DNA from: Colias croceus
Lineage: Eukaryota; Arthropoda; Insecta; Lepidoptera; Pieridae
Direction of reading: 5' to 3'
DNA: 64,000 nucleotides
Assembly (NCBI RefSeq): GCF_905220415.1
Contig: NC_059551.1
Span: 2,614,001 to 2,678,000, forward strand
Each line of letters opens with the position of its first letter. Position 1 is the first letter of the stretch. A program made the translations under genes and the position numbers. Positions 20,486 through 34,600 of this stretch are shown here, piece after piece. Under the pieces are notes generated by a model. The model was not told the DNA's origin. It worked only from the letters and a program-made list of their open reading frames with translations, and did no database searches.

Positions 20486-22830
20486 CTAATTGTTACAATA
20501 ACGACGTTGTGGAAAATATAAATCTAAATAAGCTTCTTTTCTAAGTTTCTTCTCAATCTCTTCAACAGTCATAATTTTTAATGCAGCTTTGCAGCTATTG
20601 TGTGCGTGTGCGAAGAAACAATCTCGTATGGACTACAACAAAAATTAGTATATTATTTAATACCTGCGCAACCTCCAGATTGAAAACTGGCAAGAGATGG
20701 CGCAGGATAGATTCAAATGGAGGCTCTTTACTCTTATTGTCGGAGGCCAAGACTCACTTTGGGTCCCTGCGCCACTCTAGTAGTAGTATTTAATACCAAA
20801 TTATATTAAACATTAAATTCTCCCATTACTATAAGATTCGTTTCGAAAGTAAGTATCAAGAAAATGATAACCTTAATCCATATAATATTTCTTTTAGAAA
20901 TAAATTTTTAACGGATTTTAAACGCGATTTATTCATTATTACCCCGACGTTTCGCTCTTTGCAGAGAGCGTGATCAGAGGAATACTAATAAATTGCGTTT
21001 AAAATCAGTTCAAAATCTTTAATTTCTAGACTTATGACTTAGGAAATATAATTTGATGCAGCTTTGAGCTCGCCTTGCGATGAAACATTATTTTAATATT
21101 TGTAGATAATTTACATAATACTTCATAAAATTACCTTAAATTCAGCTAGTTTAGCTCCTTGAAATTTGGAAAGACAATGTTTAAATAATCTCGTATAGTG
21201 TTTTCTGCAGAGGAATATCCTATTTTCAAATTGCCAATAGTCTCCTTGAGCGGAACACGAACAGCCGCAGACTCCACACGCATCCAAGTTATATGGAACG
21301 CATTTTATCTGTGACACAACGAACGATTAAAATAAATAAATAAAAATATATACATATTATATGTATTTATGTTTTCACTAGTTACCCGATTTTATTACGT
21401 GTATTTTATTCTGTAAATTGTTTTTAGTAAGTTTTTCGATTCAAAAAAGATGTTTAATAAAAGTGGAAAGTATAATGTACCTCAACAGCACATTTCAAAA
21501 CTTTCTTTCCTGAAAAGCTGTATGCAAATTTCATTTCCTTTTTCTTGTATATTGGGTAGTAATCACAGGCTCTAAAATGTAAAAAAGTTAGATAGGTATA
21601 TCTATAAAACAAATATAATCTCACTTTGCAAAAAATTCTTTAAGTATACTTAAATACTAATTCTGTGCTTGAACGTAGTTAGTAGTTAGTGTAAAGTACT
21701 CGTTCAAGTTCTAAACTTAACTATACATATAGTTTGTGTGAAAACTTTTTCTACTACAGCAAACCGGGCGAACTCCGTTTCGCCACCAGAGACACCTTTT
21801 CTTTGCTAGGTATATAGTTTAAAGTATAAACCTCACGGAGCCCGGGCCGAGACCTTTCCAACTAATGCAAAACCGTGGAAATCGGTTCGTGCATTCTGGA
21901 GTTACAGCGCGCGTCAGGAAAGAACACCCGACTTATTTTTATATACTTAGTAGAGATTTTTATATAATAGTAGTTAGGTATTTTTTTTTTCACATACGCA
22001 GGATAATCATTCGCATTAAATAGTCCTTTTCTCTTCGATGTGGAATTAAATGGAGCACAATTTTTTGGTATTGGCTTTTCGGGGGTCGGTTCTTTAGGCG
22101 GCGGTTGGTATTCGTGTTTAACGACCCAACGAGGTGACTTTGGTCCGTAGTATAGCTTGCTGTAAATCTGCAACACATAAATAAGCAAGCAAACGTAAAT
22201 ACGTATACCTACAGTAATGTAGGTATAGCGCCCGGCAAACTTCTTGGCCAAAAAGTAGCGTGGTGGGGGAAGTTTGCGCATCAAGGTGAAAAACGAGCAA
22301 GAAATATTTTGCATAAATTTTGCATAAAATATATAAAATGCATTAATTTTTATACCCTGTGAGTAAGATCGTAGAACGCATCACGGTCATTCTCATAAGA
22401 TCCCGGACCTAAATTCTGTCGAACTTCACCCGCATTCCTTCTCATAAATGGACTTAAATTTGGTCCTTTTGTTGGAAGAACTTCCCGATCAAGGGTAGTA
22501 CCAAAACACATCCGAGGTGGTGCCTTTTTCGTTACAACGTATTCAAAATCTGTATGAATAAGTTAAATTAATATAATTATTTTTACTTTCTTGAATAGGT
22601 TTACCATTTTCTTATACGTTCAACCACAATTAGGTATTACTATAATTTTCGATTAAAAAAAAAACAAAAAATATATAATGAAGTCGGTTAAAAATCAACA
22701 TAAATTAATTTAGAAAATATCGATTACATACTCAAAACATTTAACCCTATAAACTTAATACATTACCCCCATGAAAGGCTTCTTGCATATTATTAGGGCG
22801 TAAATAACGTCGTTTGTAAGGACGCAACAT
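20486..22830 (-). CDS. SHIPPO-like (Pro-Gly repeat) protein with Cys-rich C-terminal region
   Basis: The six exons 22767-22830, 22356-22549, 21947-22167, 21481-21571, 21135-21308 and 20486-20632 join with GT/AG ends and consistent phase into 296 residues. Exon 2 contains GPNLSPFMRR and LGPGSYEND, and exon 3 contains YGPKSPRW followed by a Pro-rich stretch. These resemble the short Pro-Gly motifs of sperm-tail/ciliary microtubule proteins. Exon 5 has a Cys cluster (DACGVCGCSCSAQGDYW) and a later CRKHYTRLFKHC, which could bind metal. The C-terminal exon ends with a charged helix (MTVEEIEKKLRKEAYLDLYF). A role in cilia or sperm axonemes is inference only. The exon 3 donor (AA|GTATAT) appears to come from a dispersed repeat. 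Confidence 0.65.
20914..21006. repeat. Small inverted-repeat element
   Basis: GATTTTAAACGCGATTTATT (20914-20933) and AATAAATTGCGTTTAAAATC (20987-21006) are complementary at all but one position. Between them is CGACGTTTCGCTCTTTGCAG and AGAGCGTGATCA. It lies in the last intron of the SHIPPO-like gene. Confidence 0.6.
21750..21966 (-). repeat. Dispersed repeat contacting a splice donor
   Basis: On the minus strand it reads ACTAAGTATATAAAAATAAG, then CGGGTGTTCTTTCCTGACGC, and further on CCGTGAGGTTTATAC and TTCGCCCGGTTTGC. I recall this as a common lepidopteran repeat. Its start overlaps the end of exon 3 of the SHIPPO-like gene. Confidence 0.5.
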
Positions 22831-23400
22831 TTTGGTCTACACGCGACAGTCAATCCGATGGGCGGACTGGCAATAGCTTTCGTGCTTGTAGAAATGTGGA
22901 GACAATAAAAAAATATGATACAACCACCATTACGATCCGCACGCTCGTTGTTATGCAGGGTGAATATGATTTTGGAGTTTGTTTTAATAATTTAATGATA
23001 AACTAATACAAATATAAGTAACTAAAATACTTACTTCCTCAACTATAGGGACTACAACTGGGGTGACTAGGTCTAACGTAGTAACTATTTAGTATTTAAA
23101 TATTTTTATAGGGTGATTAGTTATTATTAGATAGTCAAGCAACATCCCGAAATAATCTGCATTTAGTGATAGTAAGTATATAGCAACTAATAATCAAAAT
23201 AATTTTAGTTAGCACTACTTCATAATCAACTAATGGCCGAATACTGAAACGCAAAGTCGTTTCACTACGTTTACCGAAATACCTATTTAATTTAAATAAA
23301 AAAAGTGTCTGTAAATTTGCAACCTACATTCTAGTCTGAGCTTTTAGTATTTCTCTAATGAATAATTCTAAAACTAGTTAAATGTCATTGAAATCCATAC
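22831..23400. other. Intergenic DNA
   Basis: This is the upstream region of the SHIPPO-like gene. No further gene or clear element was found. Confidence 0.4.
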
Positions 23401-23582
23401 TATACTAATATTATAAATGCGAAAGTAACTCTGTCTGTCTGTCTGTTGCTGAATCACGCCTAAACTACTGAACCAATTAGCATGAAATTTAGTATGGAGA
23501 TATTTTGATACCCGAGAAAGGACATAGGCTAACTTTTATTGCGAAATATGTACCACGGGCGAAGCCGGGGCGGACCGCTAGT
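23401..23582 (+). mobile_element. Lep1-like Helitron-type repeat
   Basis: It starts TATACTAATATTATAAATGC, has a GTCT tract, and ends GGGCGAAGCCGGGGCGGACC then GCTAGT. Confidence 0.75.
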
Positions 23583-24559
23583 TTTAAAATAAAAAAAATT
23601 ATCCCGCCTAGTGCATGGAGTGTGGTGACTGAAGCTCGTTTACGAATACAAAGCTTCATAACTTTTGTATGACATGAAATTGTAAGAAAAACTTCCAAGG
23701 TTAAAATACTTAACATAAATGAGGTAAAGACCAAACCTAATGTTAAATCCCAGGCCATGTTTAACAAGATCAATTGGAGGTACAATTTTGTTTTCAAAAT
23801 ATAAGTAAACTGGATGCCTGGAATGGAAAAATGCGTAAAATCAGTGATGTTTTTTTGTATCGATCTCTTATTTTAAACTTGTCTGTTTCAGCTCTCGTAT
23901 TAGTTTCAGTTAAGGTTTCAGTAGATGCCTTTGAGGTCCAATTATAAAATAATAACTCCCTCTTCTCGAACACCTTCCGTGTAAAAAGTGTTTACTTACA
24001 CTCACAGAACGTGTAGGTGACGGTAGTTAGAAGCAGTATCAATAATACTCGTGTGTTTAGAAATTAATATGTTATGATGATGAACTTATAGATTCCTCTT
24101 TCATTATATGAATGACCTCAGTCATTCATTACAACTTTCGGTCTCAAAGAACTAATCCTTATAAGGTATTAATTTTATTAGATACATTATAAACACAATT
24201 ATGATGAAGTGACTGATACCATGATAGCTTAGTAGTCGAATCAAAATGTTTATCATTTAAGGCCAGGAAATTATTTTTATTTCATTTTACCTTTGTATAT
24301 TTTATTCTGTAACAAATTGTTTCATTAAAAATAATATTAATTGTGTTGAAAAAAACTCCAAAAATGACAATAACATGTCTCAAAGTGATCCATTATCATG
24401 ATCCACATCAAATTAGCATCAAACGTACATAGATTATGAGAGAAGCTGTGCATCCGCGTCGACGGCGTCTTATTTTATTATAGATTTAGATGGATTTTTT
24501 AACACACAAACATCCAAATCATCCAATTACAAAAAAATTCACTTTGCCTTTTTCCCCGT
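23583..24559. other. AT-rich intergenic DNA
   Basis: No gene is recognised. A small hairpin GAATGAC-CTCA-GTCATTC lies near 24110. Confidence 0.4.
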
Positions 24560-24680
24560 TGCCCCGTTGCCTGACAGAGATCACTGCATAGTGATAAGGC
24601 CGCCATTTGTGCTTTTAATTTATTATTGAAACCTTTATATAATATATTTTGTTTCTTGCACAATAAAGCCTTAAATAAAT
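24560..24680 (+). mobile_element. LINE 3'-end fragment with compensatory stem change
   Basis: It contains TTGCCTGACAGAGATCACTG, CATAGTGATAAGGCCGCC and a terminal CACAATAAAGCCTTAAATAA. It is the same tail as at 14464, 40525, 48885 and 61058, but with the stem ATCACT/AGTGAT instead of ATCGCT/AGCGAT. Confidence 0.55.
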
Positions 24681-24810
24681 ATCATAGTATTGATTTAGAT
24701 TTGCTTCGAAATTTTACCATAATTCTACATGCGTGAAACGATACATAATATATCAAAAGTTACTGACATTGATGTGACATTGAATTGTATGTGACATGTG
24801 TCAAATTGGA

Positions 24811-24918
24811 TATAAATATTCGTTCGAATTCTTCGCACGAGTTTAATTACGATACGAAATAACAGATAAATACATTGTTTGGATATAAAAAGTTACGATC
24901 TAAGTAAGTACAGATCAG
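24811..24918 (+). promoter_or_regulatory. papi: Candidate papi core promoter and untranslated first exon
   Basis: TATAAA at 24811-24816 would place initiation near 24841. A good donor (GATCAG|GTAATA, exon end 24918) follows, and the first coding exon begins at an acceptor at 25603. An alternative donor is CTAA|GTAAGT near 24904. No transcript evidence is available. Confidence 0.4.
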
Positions 24919-25606
24919 GTAATATATAAGAATTCCTAAAAATCCTCTATAATAATGATTAAGTGTTATAAATTAAATTTTCTATCGTACTTACCCAGTA
25001 TCAGATTACCTATGAAGTAACTTTTCTTTCATTATTATGTCATAGCTGCTAATAGATATTGTATCACTTTCATGAATGTACTGCTACATTGAATTGTGAT
25101 AAATATATTTAATAATAAGTTTTGTTTAAAGGTATAAAAATAACAGCTTTTATTAGGTCAAGGAAAAGTTGTGATTTGAGTGAAACTTTGGACCCATAAT
25201 ACAAAGGAGCTTGTTTGTTGTTTTAAAACATTTTAGAAATGGATTTATCTATGTATTTGTATGAATCTTGATAATATTTATATGAAAACGTAATTAGTGA
25301 AAAAACAAATGTTGGTTAACTTTGTTTTGATATATTAGATTTTACGAAATTAATGTGTGTGTTAGTTAGTCGACTACAATTCAACCCTTTTATATTTATC
25401 TCCTTGTTCTCATGTGTTTACATTAGAATTACACATCATTGTTAGTTAATTTGTTGTAGTAAAAATGTAGATGTACCTATTTGAGTTATAATGTAATTCA
25501 ATGTTAAAGGATACATAAAGTTTGTATATAATAAGTAAATTTGTTACAATTGTTTTCATATAAAAATAATAATTAATTAAGTTTTAACTGTATTTTTTGC
25601 AGCAAC

Positions 25607-28600
25607 ATGCCTTTCAACACTAAATTGGTACTACCAGTGGCTCTTGGTTTCTCCATAGTCACCGTCACAGCATTTGTTGTGTACTATGTGTTCAAGAAGG
25701 ATGAGGAAAATGATAAAAATGTGAAAACATCAAGAGTGAATGTGATTGAAGTGCATGTGCCTAAAAGTATTGTGCCTGCGTTGATTGGTAAGCCCCCATT
25801 TACATTTTAAGTTTCTCTAGATTTTTTTTAATGGAAACGATTGAATAGTTTATTTAATTCATTTGAGTAAACATTCACTTTACTATTACAATATTATTAA
25901 TAAATTAATTTAGGGAAGTTATAAAGCATGGCATTGAGTTATAGTTCTAAAAATTATCAAAAAAATGTTGTGTGGTTTTATGACACCATGGTAAAAGTGA
26001 AACTTTTTTTCACACTATAGACATTTAACTAAAAATTATCGTATTTGTACGATAATTATCGTATGTATCGTGCTTCACGCGACATGCGCTACACAGACCA
26101 AAAAGTTTGAGACGATGTAATAAAAGTTTCACTTTAAAAATAAACTACATCATGCATGCATTAACATACCTGGTGCATTCAATAAGTACCTAGCCTCATC
26201 GCCAGAGGGTGCTATTGTTTCAAAATAGGTTTACCACAGTGTAGCTCATTCTTTTTTAATTATTTTTTTAAATTTTCATTCCAATCCCTTCATTTGTTTT
26301 AATTTGACAACCTATGGAAGCGAACGTGTCGATCGGTTTTACAAAAATGGAAAAAGAGCAATATCGTTCGGTGATTCGATTCCTATTTTTGGACGGGAAA
26401 GAGCGTATCGAAATCAAAGACCGCTTTGTTGCTGTGTACGGTGACTCTTCTCCATCGATAGCCACCGTCAAGAATTGGTTCAACGAGTTTGCACGTGGCC
26501 GTACGTCGCTTTTTCATGAACCACGTCCAGCTGCACCAAAAACAGCTGCTACGGAGGAAAACATTAAAAAAATCCATGATCTCGTATTGACAGATCGCTA
26601 ATTGAAAGTTCGGTAGCTAGTTGAGACTGTAGGCATTTCAGAAGGAACAGTCAATCATATTCTTCACGAGGAACTCGGCATGAGAAAGCTGTCGGCGCGA
26701 TGGGTGCCGCATTTACTCACACCGGAAAACAAGCGCAACCGTGAGTCCACGTCGGAGACGTGTTTGGCGCTGTTTAAGCGGAATCCAGGGGAGTTTTTGC
26801 GTCGTTTTGTGACGGTCGATGAAACCTGGATTTACTGGTACACACCAGAGACCAAGGAGTAATCAAAACAATGGATCCAGACCGGGGAACGTGCTCTAAA
26901 GAAGGCGAAAACTGTAAAATCGGCCGGAAAAGTTATGGCCACCGTTTTCTGGGATTCACAAAGAGTTGTTTACATCGATTACCTCGAGAAGGGTAAACCA
27001 ATTACAGGGCTTTACTATGCCGATTTATTGGACCGATTCGACGCCGAATTAAAGAAAAAGCGACCCCATCTGGCTAAGAAAAAGGTGCTGTTTCACCACG
27101 ACAACGCACCGGTTCACACGTCTGCCGTTGCCAAGGCCAAATTGGTCGAATTACGCTACGAATTGCTGCCTCATCCACCGTATTCTCCAGATTTGGCCCC
27201 TGGTGACTTCTTTCTGTTTCCTCATCTGAAAAAATCCCTCGCCGTAATAGATATGGATCAAATAAAGAGGTTATCGCTGCCACGGAGGCCTATTTTGCAG
27301 AGTTTGAGAAAACCTATTTTTCGGACGGGTTAAAAAAGTTGGAACATCGCTGGGCTAAGTGTATCGAACTAAAAGGAGACTATGTTGAAAAATAAATTGC
27401 CACTTTTCCAAAATTTTCGTATACTTTTTGTAGGCTAAGTATTTATTGAATCGCCCTCGTATAACCATAAATGGCAAATATTTTTCTGGTTAAGTCATCT
27501 CAAAAATAATACATATTTACAAATTAATAATTATGAATATGATGATTGTCATTGAGTGTTTGAAAGCCAGTCACAGTTGATTTAATTTGCATATTTTTAC
27601 CTCTAGAATTGTGAAACTCTGTACATAATTTAATATTTATGTTCTTGTTAGTTAAGAAAAATAATAGAAAATGAGGTCATTCATTTATTTTTCAAACAAA
27701 CATTATTATGTCGGTTTATTCATAATGTGTTTTGCATACATTTTTTATTAATAGTCCTTGAGAGGTGTCAAAATACAGATAACACAGTTTAGCGTAAATT
27801 TGTGAATAATACCATGGACGAATATAATCTATATTGGGTCCATGATAATACTGAGGAAGTTTGTAATATTGTAAATTTTGTAACTGTTATCATTGTGTAG
27901 TCTGTGATCACTGATCTCGTAAGCTCATTGCTGATAAGCCGTTGTATTACTGTATAGTTACTACTTTGTTACTGAAAGCCATCTAATATTTTCAATAACA
28001 ATTTTGTTGATGATGATGATCAATCAGTTTTCAACAGGTAGCAATTTTGTTTAAGTATAATTATTCTCCCAATGTCACATTGAAAAGATGATGTTTTAAT
28101 ATACTTAAATGTTATTTTTGCAAATAATTATTATCTATAGGTATTAAAAAAGTCATAAGTTACTCCACTTAAAACTCTAGAATGGGAAAACAGATTTTCA
28201 CAATTTTAACTTTGGTGAATTTGTCTCCAAAGTATTGAAGTTGGTATAGCTACCTCACTTTTAGGCCACTCCATTAAAGTATAATTTACAAAATCAACAG
28301 ACCTTGCTTTTGCAGATTGTGTTTCTAACATTTGAGGTCATCTAAAGTAAAATATAATATTACTTACTGCCAATTGTCATATTGTTTTTACTAAGAATAT
28401 GCTATAGTAAATTTAGCTACATTATTATTATATAAAAATAATTTTTTAAAGAATAAATATTCGATCATGAGACAGAATTCCAATTCGTCGCCTGACCACC
28501 AGCCAGCTTTTATTGTTATTTAATGGATCATATCTAAAATTATACATTTTACTGACTTACATTAAACAACAAACCTACTAAAATATTTTCAGGTAGAAAT

Positions 28601-31600
28601 GGTTCAAACATAAAAGAGATTGAGAAGAAGTCCGGTGCTCTAATCCACTTCAAGAAGTTTACGGACAAAGAGTATGATGTGTGTATTATAAGAGGACGGA
28701 CAAACGCAACCCAACTTGCCGAGACTATAGTGCATGACTTTATTAAACAGCAGCCTACTATAGTGGAAGACTTTATGGAGGTACCTGGGTGGTCGGTTGG
28801 ACGAATTATTGGTAAGTTTTATTAGACATGGGACTTCACTTTTCACTTTTTAATCAGAAATAAATAATATTGTATGTATTTTGTATATGATTTGAATCAA
28901 TATTTCAATAAAAGAGACTGAAAATTATATTTATTCTTACTTTTAAAGAACATTTTTTTTTTTTTTGTTCTTCATCATCGCAATCTATCAATTTTCAGAT
29001 ATTCAGCGATTTTGTTAAGAATTTTAAGGTTGTTTCGTACGGAAGTCGTCCAGTGACTACTCCGTTTATTGGTGATTATATCTTGTTTAATTTATTGACT
29101 TTTTATTTATTTTTTTTTATATCAAATCCTGAGGTATCCTTCTTTTGAGTCTCCTGGTGGTTGTCTGGGCGTTCATAAGGTTTACAGCCAGCTGGTTTGG
29201 GTGGTTTTTAATACGCTCTTTATATGATTTAGTTCTCTCAACGATTTCTTCCTTAACCGTGCTTATGCAGAGGTCGTGGTGCAATCTATCATTGGACACA
29301 TACCAAGGGCACCTGTTACTAATCTTAGCATTTTTGACTGAAATCTTTGAACTATATCCACATTAGACTTTGCTGCCGATCCCCATAGCTGCAGGCCATA
29401 TGTCCATATAGGCTTTATAATACATTTGTAAAGTAGCAGTTTATTATCTAAGGAAAGGGACGATTTTCTGTTTAGGAGCCAGAACAATGTGCGTAGTTTT
29501 TGACTCATTGCCAATCGTTTTGTGAAGATGTGCTTCTTCCACGTTAGACGTCTGTCCAGTTATATACCAAGATACCTTACGTGGTCGTGTTGTGGAAGTT
29601 CTCTACCGTTAAGAGTGACAGGTGGGCATGTCTCTTTTTTATAGGTGAAAGTTACCTGAACGGATTTACTCTCATTTGCTCTAATACGCCAGTCTTTGAG
29701 CCATTGAGATATTTGGTCGAGGCTGGATTGGAGCTTGTGTGAAGCAACAGCTGGTGAGTTATCTGATACTAAGATTGCTGTATCGTCTGCAAATGTTCCA
29801 GTGATTACTCCATCGATCGAAGGGAGGTCCGCAGTAAATAGAAGGTAAAGAGTAGGACCCATAACACTACCTTGTGGAACTCCGGCTTGGATGCTTTTTA
29901 GTTCCGTTGTTTCTTCCGCCTGTTTTACAAAAAAGTATCTATCACTCAAGTATGACTTTATGAGGCTGTAGAAGTTAGAAGAAAGATTTTTTTACTTTAA
30001 ATAGTAATCCATCATGCCACACGCGGTCAAAGGCTTGGGATATGTCTAGGAAGGCAGCAGTACAGAACTTTTTTTTTCGTAGGTTTCGTTTATATGTTCC
30101 ACTGATCGGTGTACTTGTTCTATAGTCCCATGTCTTTGGCGAAATCCGAACTGATGATCAGGCAGAAGTTTCTTCTCAGAGATAATTGGGGTCAATCTAC
30201 GAAGGATAAGAATTTCCAATATCTTGGATGGTATAGGAAGTAGGCTTATAGGTCTGTATGATTGGGCCTCAACGGGATTTTTCCCTGGTTTGGCAATCAT
30301 GATAACCTGGGCTACTTTCCACTGAGGTGGAAACGCACTACTTTGTATGATAGCATTGTACAGGAATGTTAGAAATTTGATGCCTTCCTTTGGAAGTTCC
30401 TTAAGGATTTTTCCTGTTATTAGATCGTATCCTGGGGCTTTATTAGAATCTAGGTTTTTTATGACTGTTCTTACTTCATTTATAGTGACCTTTTTCATGG
30501 GAGGACTAGAGACTTTGATACTTTGATTTAATAATAGGGCCACTTCTTGGGTTTTTAAAGAGCCCATATCTGGATTGGGTGTGAAGACTTGTTCAAGATG
30601 TTCAGCAAATGTATCCGCTTTTTGTGCGTCACTAGAAGCCCATTCAGTGTTACCTTTTCGTATCGGGGGATTGCTTGAAACAGGTTGTTTAAGTTTCTTT
30701 GAGGCTTTCCATAGAGAAAAGTTTGTTTCTGCTGTAGCGTCCATTCTTTCTAGCGATGTCTGGATGTTTTGGTTATCTATATTATGAAGAAGTGTTTTGA
30801 GTTTCATTTGTAGGTAATTCAAGTGCTTTTTATCCACAGGGAAACCCGTACTTTGCCATCGTTTCCGGGCTTTACGTTTTTCTGCCAATAACTCTCGAAC
30901 AGATTAGATGGAGTAGCGTACCAAGCAGACTGTTGGATACAGTTATTGAAGTGTTCAACAGCTTCTACTATGTCAGGGTCAGATTTTAATTGAATATTTA
31001 ATTCCAGCTTATCTGCTACGAGCTGCCTAAATAGTTCCCAATTAGTTCTATTTGAGTGTAATCTGCATGGCTTCGGTGTTTCTGCTATTGTCCTTCTTAG
31101 TGTTATTTCCACAGGAGAGTGATCAGAGGATAAATCTGTGCTTGTTTTACAGGTAATAAACTTAGGTGATAACCCTCTTATTACATAAAAGTCTAGCAGA
31201 TCTGGTATTTTACTACTATCCGAAGGCCAGTAGGTTGGCTTACCAGCTGAAACAACGCCGAGTTTTAATTTATCTATAGCCATTAATAGTTGCCTGCCTT
31301 TAGTTGTTATTGTACGCGAACCCCAATATTGATGCTTGGCATTATAATCGCCACCAGCGATAAATCTGGTATCAAAAGAGGAGAAGAACTTTTCGTAGTC
31401 TTCACATTTTAATTGATGTTTAGGTGGACTATAAACTGCAGATATTGTGAATGGTCCAACCCAATCTTCAATAACGACATTAGTTGCTTGAATTTGTTCA
31501 GTGCAGTAATGAATTATTTCATGGTGTTTAATATTCTGTCTTATGAGCACCGCACTTCCTCCATGTGCGGTACCGTCAGGGTGCATTGTATGGTATATTT

Positions 31601-34600
31601 TGTAATTTGGGATGCTGAAATGACTTTTCTTCGTAAAGTGTGTTTCTGTGATCAATAATATGTCTATCTTTTGTGTCTCGAGATATGCCTTAACCTCAAG
31701 GGTATGTTGTGACAGCCCATTGGCATTCCATAGGGCGATTTTCAAGCAGTCGAAGGTGACAGCTTGGTTGTTAGGGCTATTATAAGGTTTGTCAGTGTAG
31801 TAAGTTGTTGCATCATTTGTTTCATCAGACTCATTACTTCATGAATATCGTTTTGATTACTGAGTGTTGTAGCTTCTGTTGTTGAGTTCGCCGATTGCGG
31901 TTTATTGGTTACAGCATCTTTGTATGAATATGGGTGATTTAGCTTTTCTTTATTTAAAGAGTTGTGACTTTCTCTAGTAGCATTCGAATCTTTGGTAGAT
32001 AAGTAGGTTTTCCTGCGTTCTGCGGTCTTAGGAAACTTGAGGTTTTGGAGTTCACGATAAATTTTACAGCCTTTGTAATTTGCTGGATGGTTACCATCAC
32101 AAAGGACACATTTGACACTGTCTGATCTTGTTTTCCTTAAACAATCGCTGGAGAGGTGATCACCAGCGCATTTAATACATTTAGGGCTACGGCGACAGTA
32201 GGTTTTGGTGTGTCCGTATTGTTGGCATTTTGCGCATTGTGGAAGCTCGCGTTTCGGCCGGGGAGGTTCAAAAGATACGATACAGTTCATTAGGGTTTTT
32301 ACTTCGTAAATGTGCTTGTTGTTTGGTTTAGTTTTTAGTTCAATTATGAACAGTGGTAATGGTTTCTTTGTCACTTTTTGCTTGATATTCCATATGTTTG
32401 TGCTGGTGTGCCCTATGTCTTCGAGAGCCTCTTATCCTCATATCCTCTGGGTCTGCTGAAGGATGCATCTTCTTAAGTACCACTTTAAAACCCCGTTCGT
32501 TCTTAGGTTTGTATGTGAAAAACTCTGTATTTCTAAGTTCTAATTGGTGAACAATAGTTCTATAAGTCTCAGAGTCTTTCGGTTGTATTTTAACTTGATT
32601 GTTAGTGAGAACTTTTAGGGTGAACATATCGTGCACATGTTCATTGAGAGTCTTTAAAAGGGGTTGAATATTTTCAACTTTGTCAACAAATATTGGTGGT
32701 GGTTTATTGGTCTTATTAGAAGTAGTATTATTATTTTCTGCCTGTTCGTTATCAACTTCTAAGCTGGAGAATCTGTTTGTTGTAGGTGTTTGATGGCTAT
32801 GAGATAGCCAATATGAGTCTAATTTGGTTTGCTTTTGGGCCCCATTGTTTTCAGGACTTGAGTTTGGCCTCTTTTTTCTTGTAACTTCTTTCCAGTTGTC
32901 ATGTTCACTTCCATCACTTGGTTCAGTAAGTATGATTTGCGAACTTTGATTAGGATCCGTGTTTGGATAGTCTCCTAGAGATAATGTTCTGGATCTAGAT
33001 TCAAACATACCTTTGTGGAATATTTGTTGTGTTAGAGTCTTATTGTTAGTATCGTTCATCATATCTCTTTGGTTTGTAACTATGCATGATCTCTGAATAA
33101 AGAGGCTCGGATGAAAAGCCTGCTGCACGAGTTTTTTGTTACCAGTAGCATTTGCTGTCGCAGGAACCTGGTGACCCGTTCCTGTGCAGTTTTCAGTCAA
33201 AGGTGCTGGCAAAATGTTGCCCCCCCCCCAGAATACGAGGGGCTGCCCGAGGGTTGCTCGGGGAGGGATTCTCCGGAAATACCGGTACCCTCCTGGGGTA
33301 GTTTGTTTTTTAATTTTGCCTCCATCCTTCTTCTCTCCTCTCCACTAAGTTTGCAGAATGCCTGCCGGTTAATCCCGCCAACCACTATCTTGTACTGGGC
33401 CCTTTTGGCGCACGACGTCCTCATCGTCCCCAGCCAAGTACTGAGAGCACTGCTCACATACCACTCCCAGGAGTATTGATTTCGGCTCTCCAACCTAGGT
33501 TTTTATAACGGAGTTAACCTTCTCCGGCCTTGTGGTCCGCGGAGGATTCACCTCTACCCTATGGATGAACACAGGGCGTTCCCCTATCCGCCACCTGGGG
33601 ACGCGGCCTCTAGGGAATTAGGCTACCCCGAGGCTATAAAATATATATTAAAGAACATTAAAAATTATTTATATAGCGTTTCAATAAGCTTATATTACTA
33701 TAACTAGTGCTAATAATGACAATTTTTTCCAAAAATTCTTTCAAGTAAAATTCCTCCTTCTGGTGGGAAAGGAACATGTTACACATTTACTATCAGGACC
33801 GTATGTATTATCAAAGATGTACAACTTATTTTCACATATTTGAATACTATTAAACCTCCCAGCTTATACAGTACTAGCTGTGCCGCGCGGTTTCACCCGC
33901 GTGGCTCCGCTCCTGTTGGTCTTAGCGTGACAATATATAGACTATATTACTCGTGAGTCGTGGAATGTGGATGATTTAGCTTTCGTATGGTGAAAGAATT
34001 TTCAAAATCGGTCCAGTAGTTTATGAGCCTATTCATTACAATCAAACATTCAAACAATGTTTTCCTCTTTATAATATTAGTGTAGATAATAAAAAAATAT
34101 TCAACTTTCATTAATTAAGTCACAAATTTTACAGGCACAGGCGGTGAAAACATAAACGATATAAGTCACCTGAGCGGCGCGAGAGTCAAGGTTGAGAGTT
34201 CAGGCGGTGGGAACAATAACGAGCTGAAGAGAATCACCTTCCGGGGGACCAAGGAACAGATTGAACAAGCGAAGAAGCTTATTGATAATTGTGTGAGTAC
34301 TTTTCTCATAATTTACTGTGGGTAGATTGTAGAAGCTGGATTTTTTTGCGGATTGTGTTGGGTAATAGTTTGAGTTTTGAAATATGTTCATTTTATTAGA
34401 TTTAGTTGTGTTCATCCCCAAAATAAATGTAGTCCTTTATGATCTAAATTCTAATAGGTTAGGCAATAATGGCTGAAATAAATATGTACCTACTACCAAG
34501 ATAATTTGAATAAAATAAGTAATGTGAAATATTTTAATATGTTACTAATTCATGTTTATGCTTAGCCGTGAAGATTCTGATTTATACATTTATGATTAAA

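Larger units (their letters stand above)
28955..33647 (-). mobile_element. Full-length Jockey-type LINE, antisense in papi intron
   Basis: The insert is flanked by TTAAAGAACATT at 28943-28954 and 33648-33659, a 12-bp target duplication. It ends with a poly(A) tail on the minus strand (T run at 28955-28966). It contains an ORF1 with three zinc knuckles and an ORF2 with endonuclease and reverse transcriptase, both frameshifted. The 4.7-kb length and a 5' region before ORF1 suggest it is complete. Confidence 0.92.

Noticed and set aside
25985..26137. Possible MITE with AAAAGTGAAACTTTT inverted repeats left of the mariner
   Set aside because: The inverted words are short and near-palindromic, and no target duplication or wider end similarity could be established.
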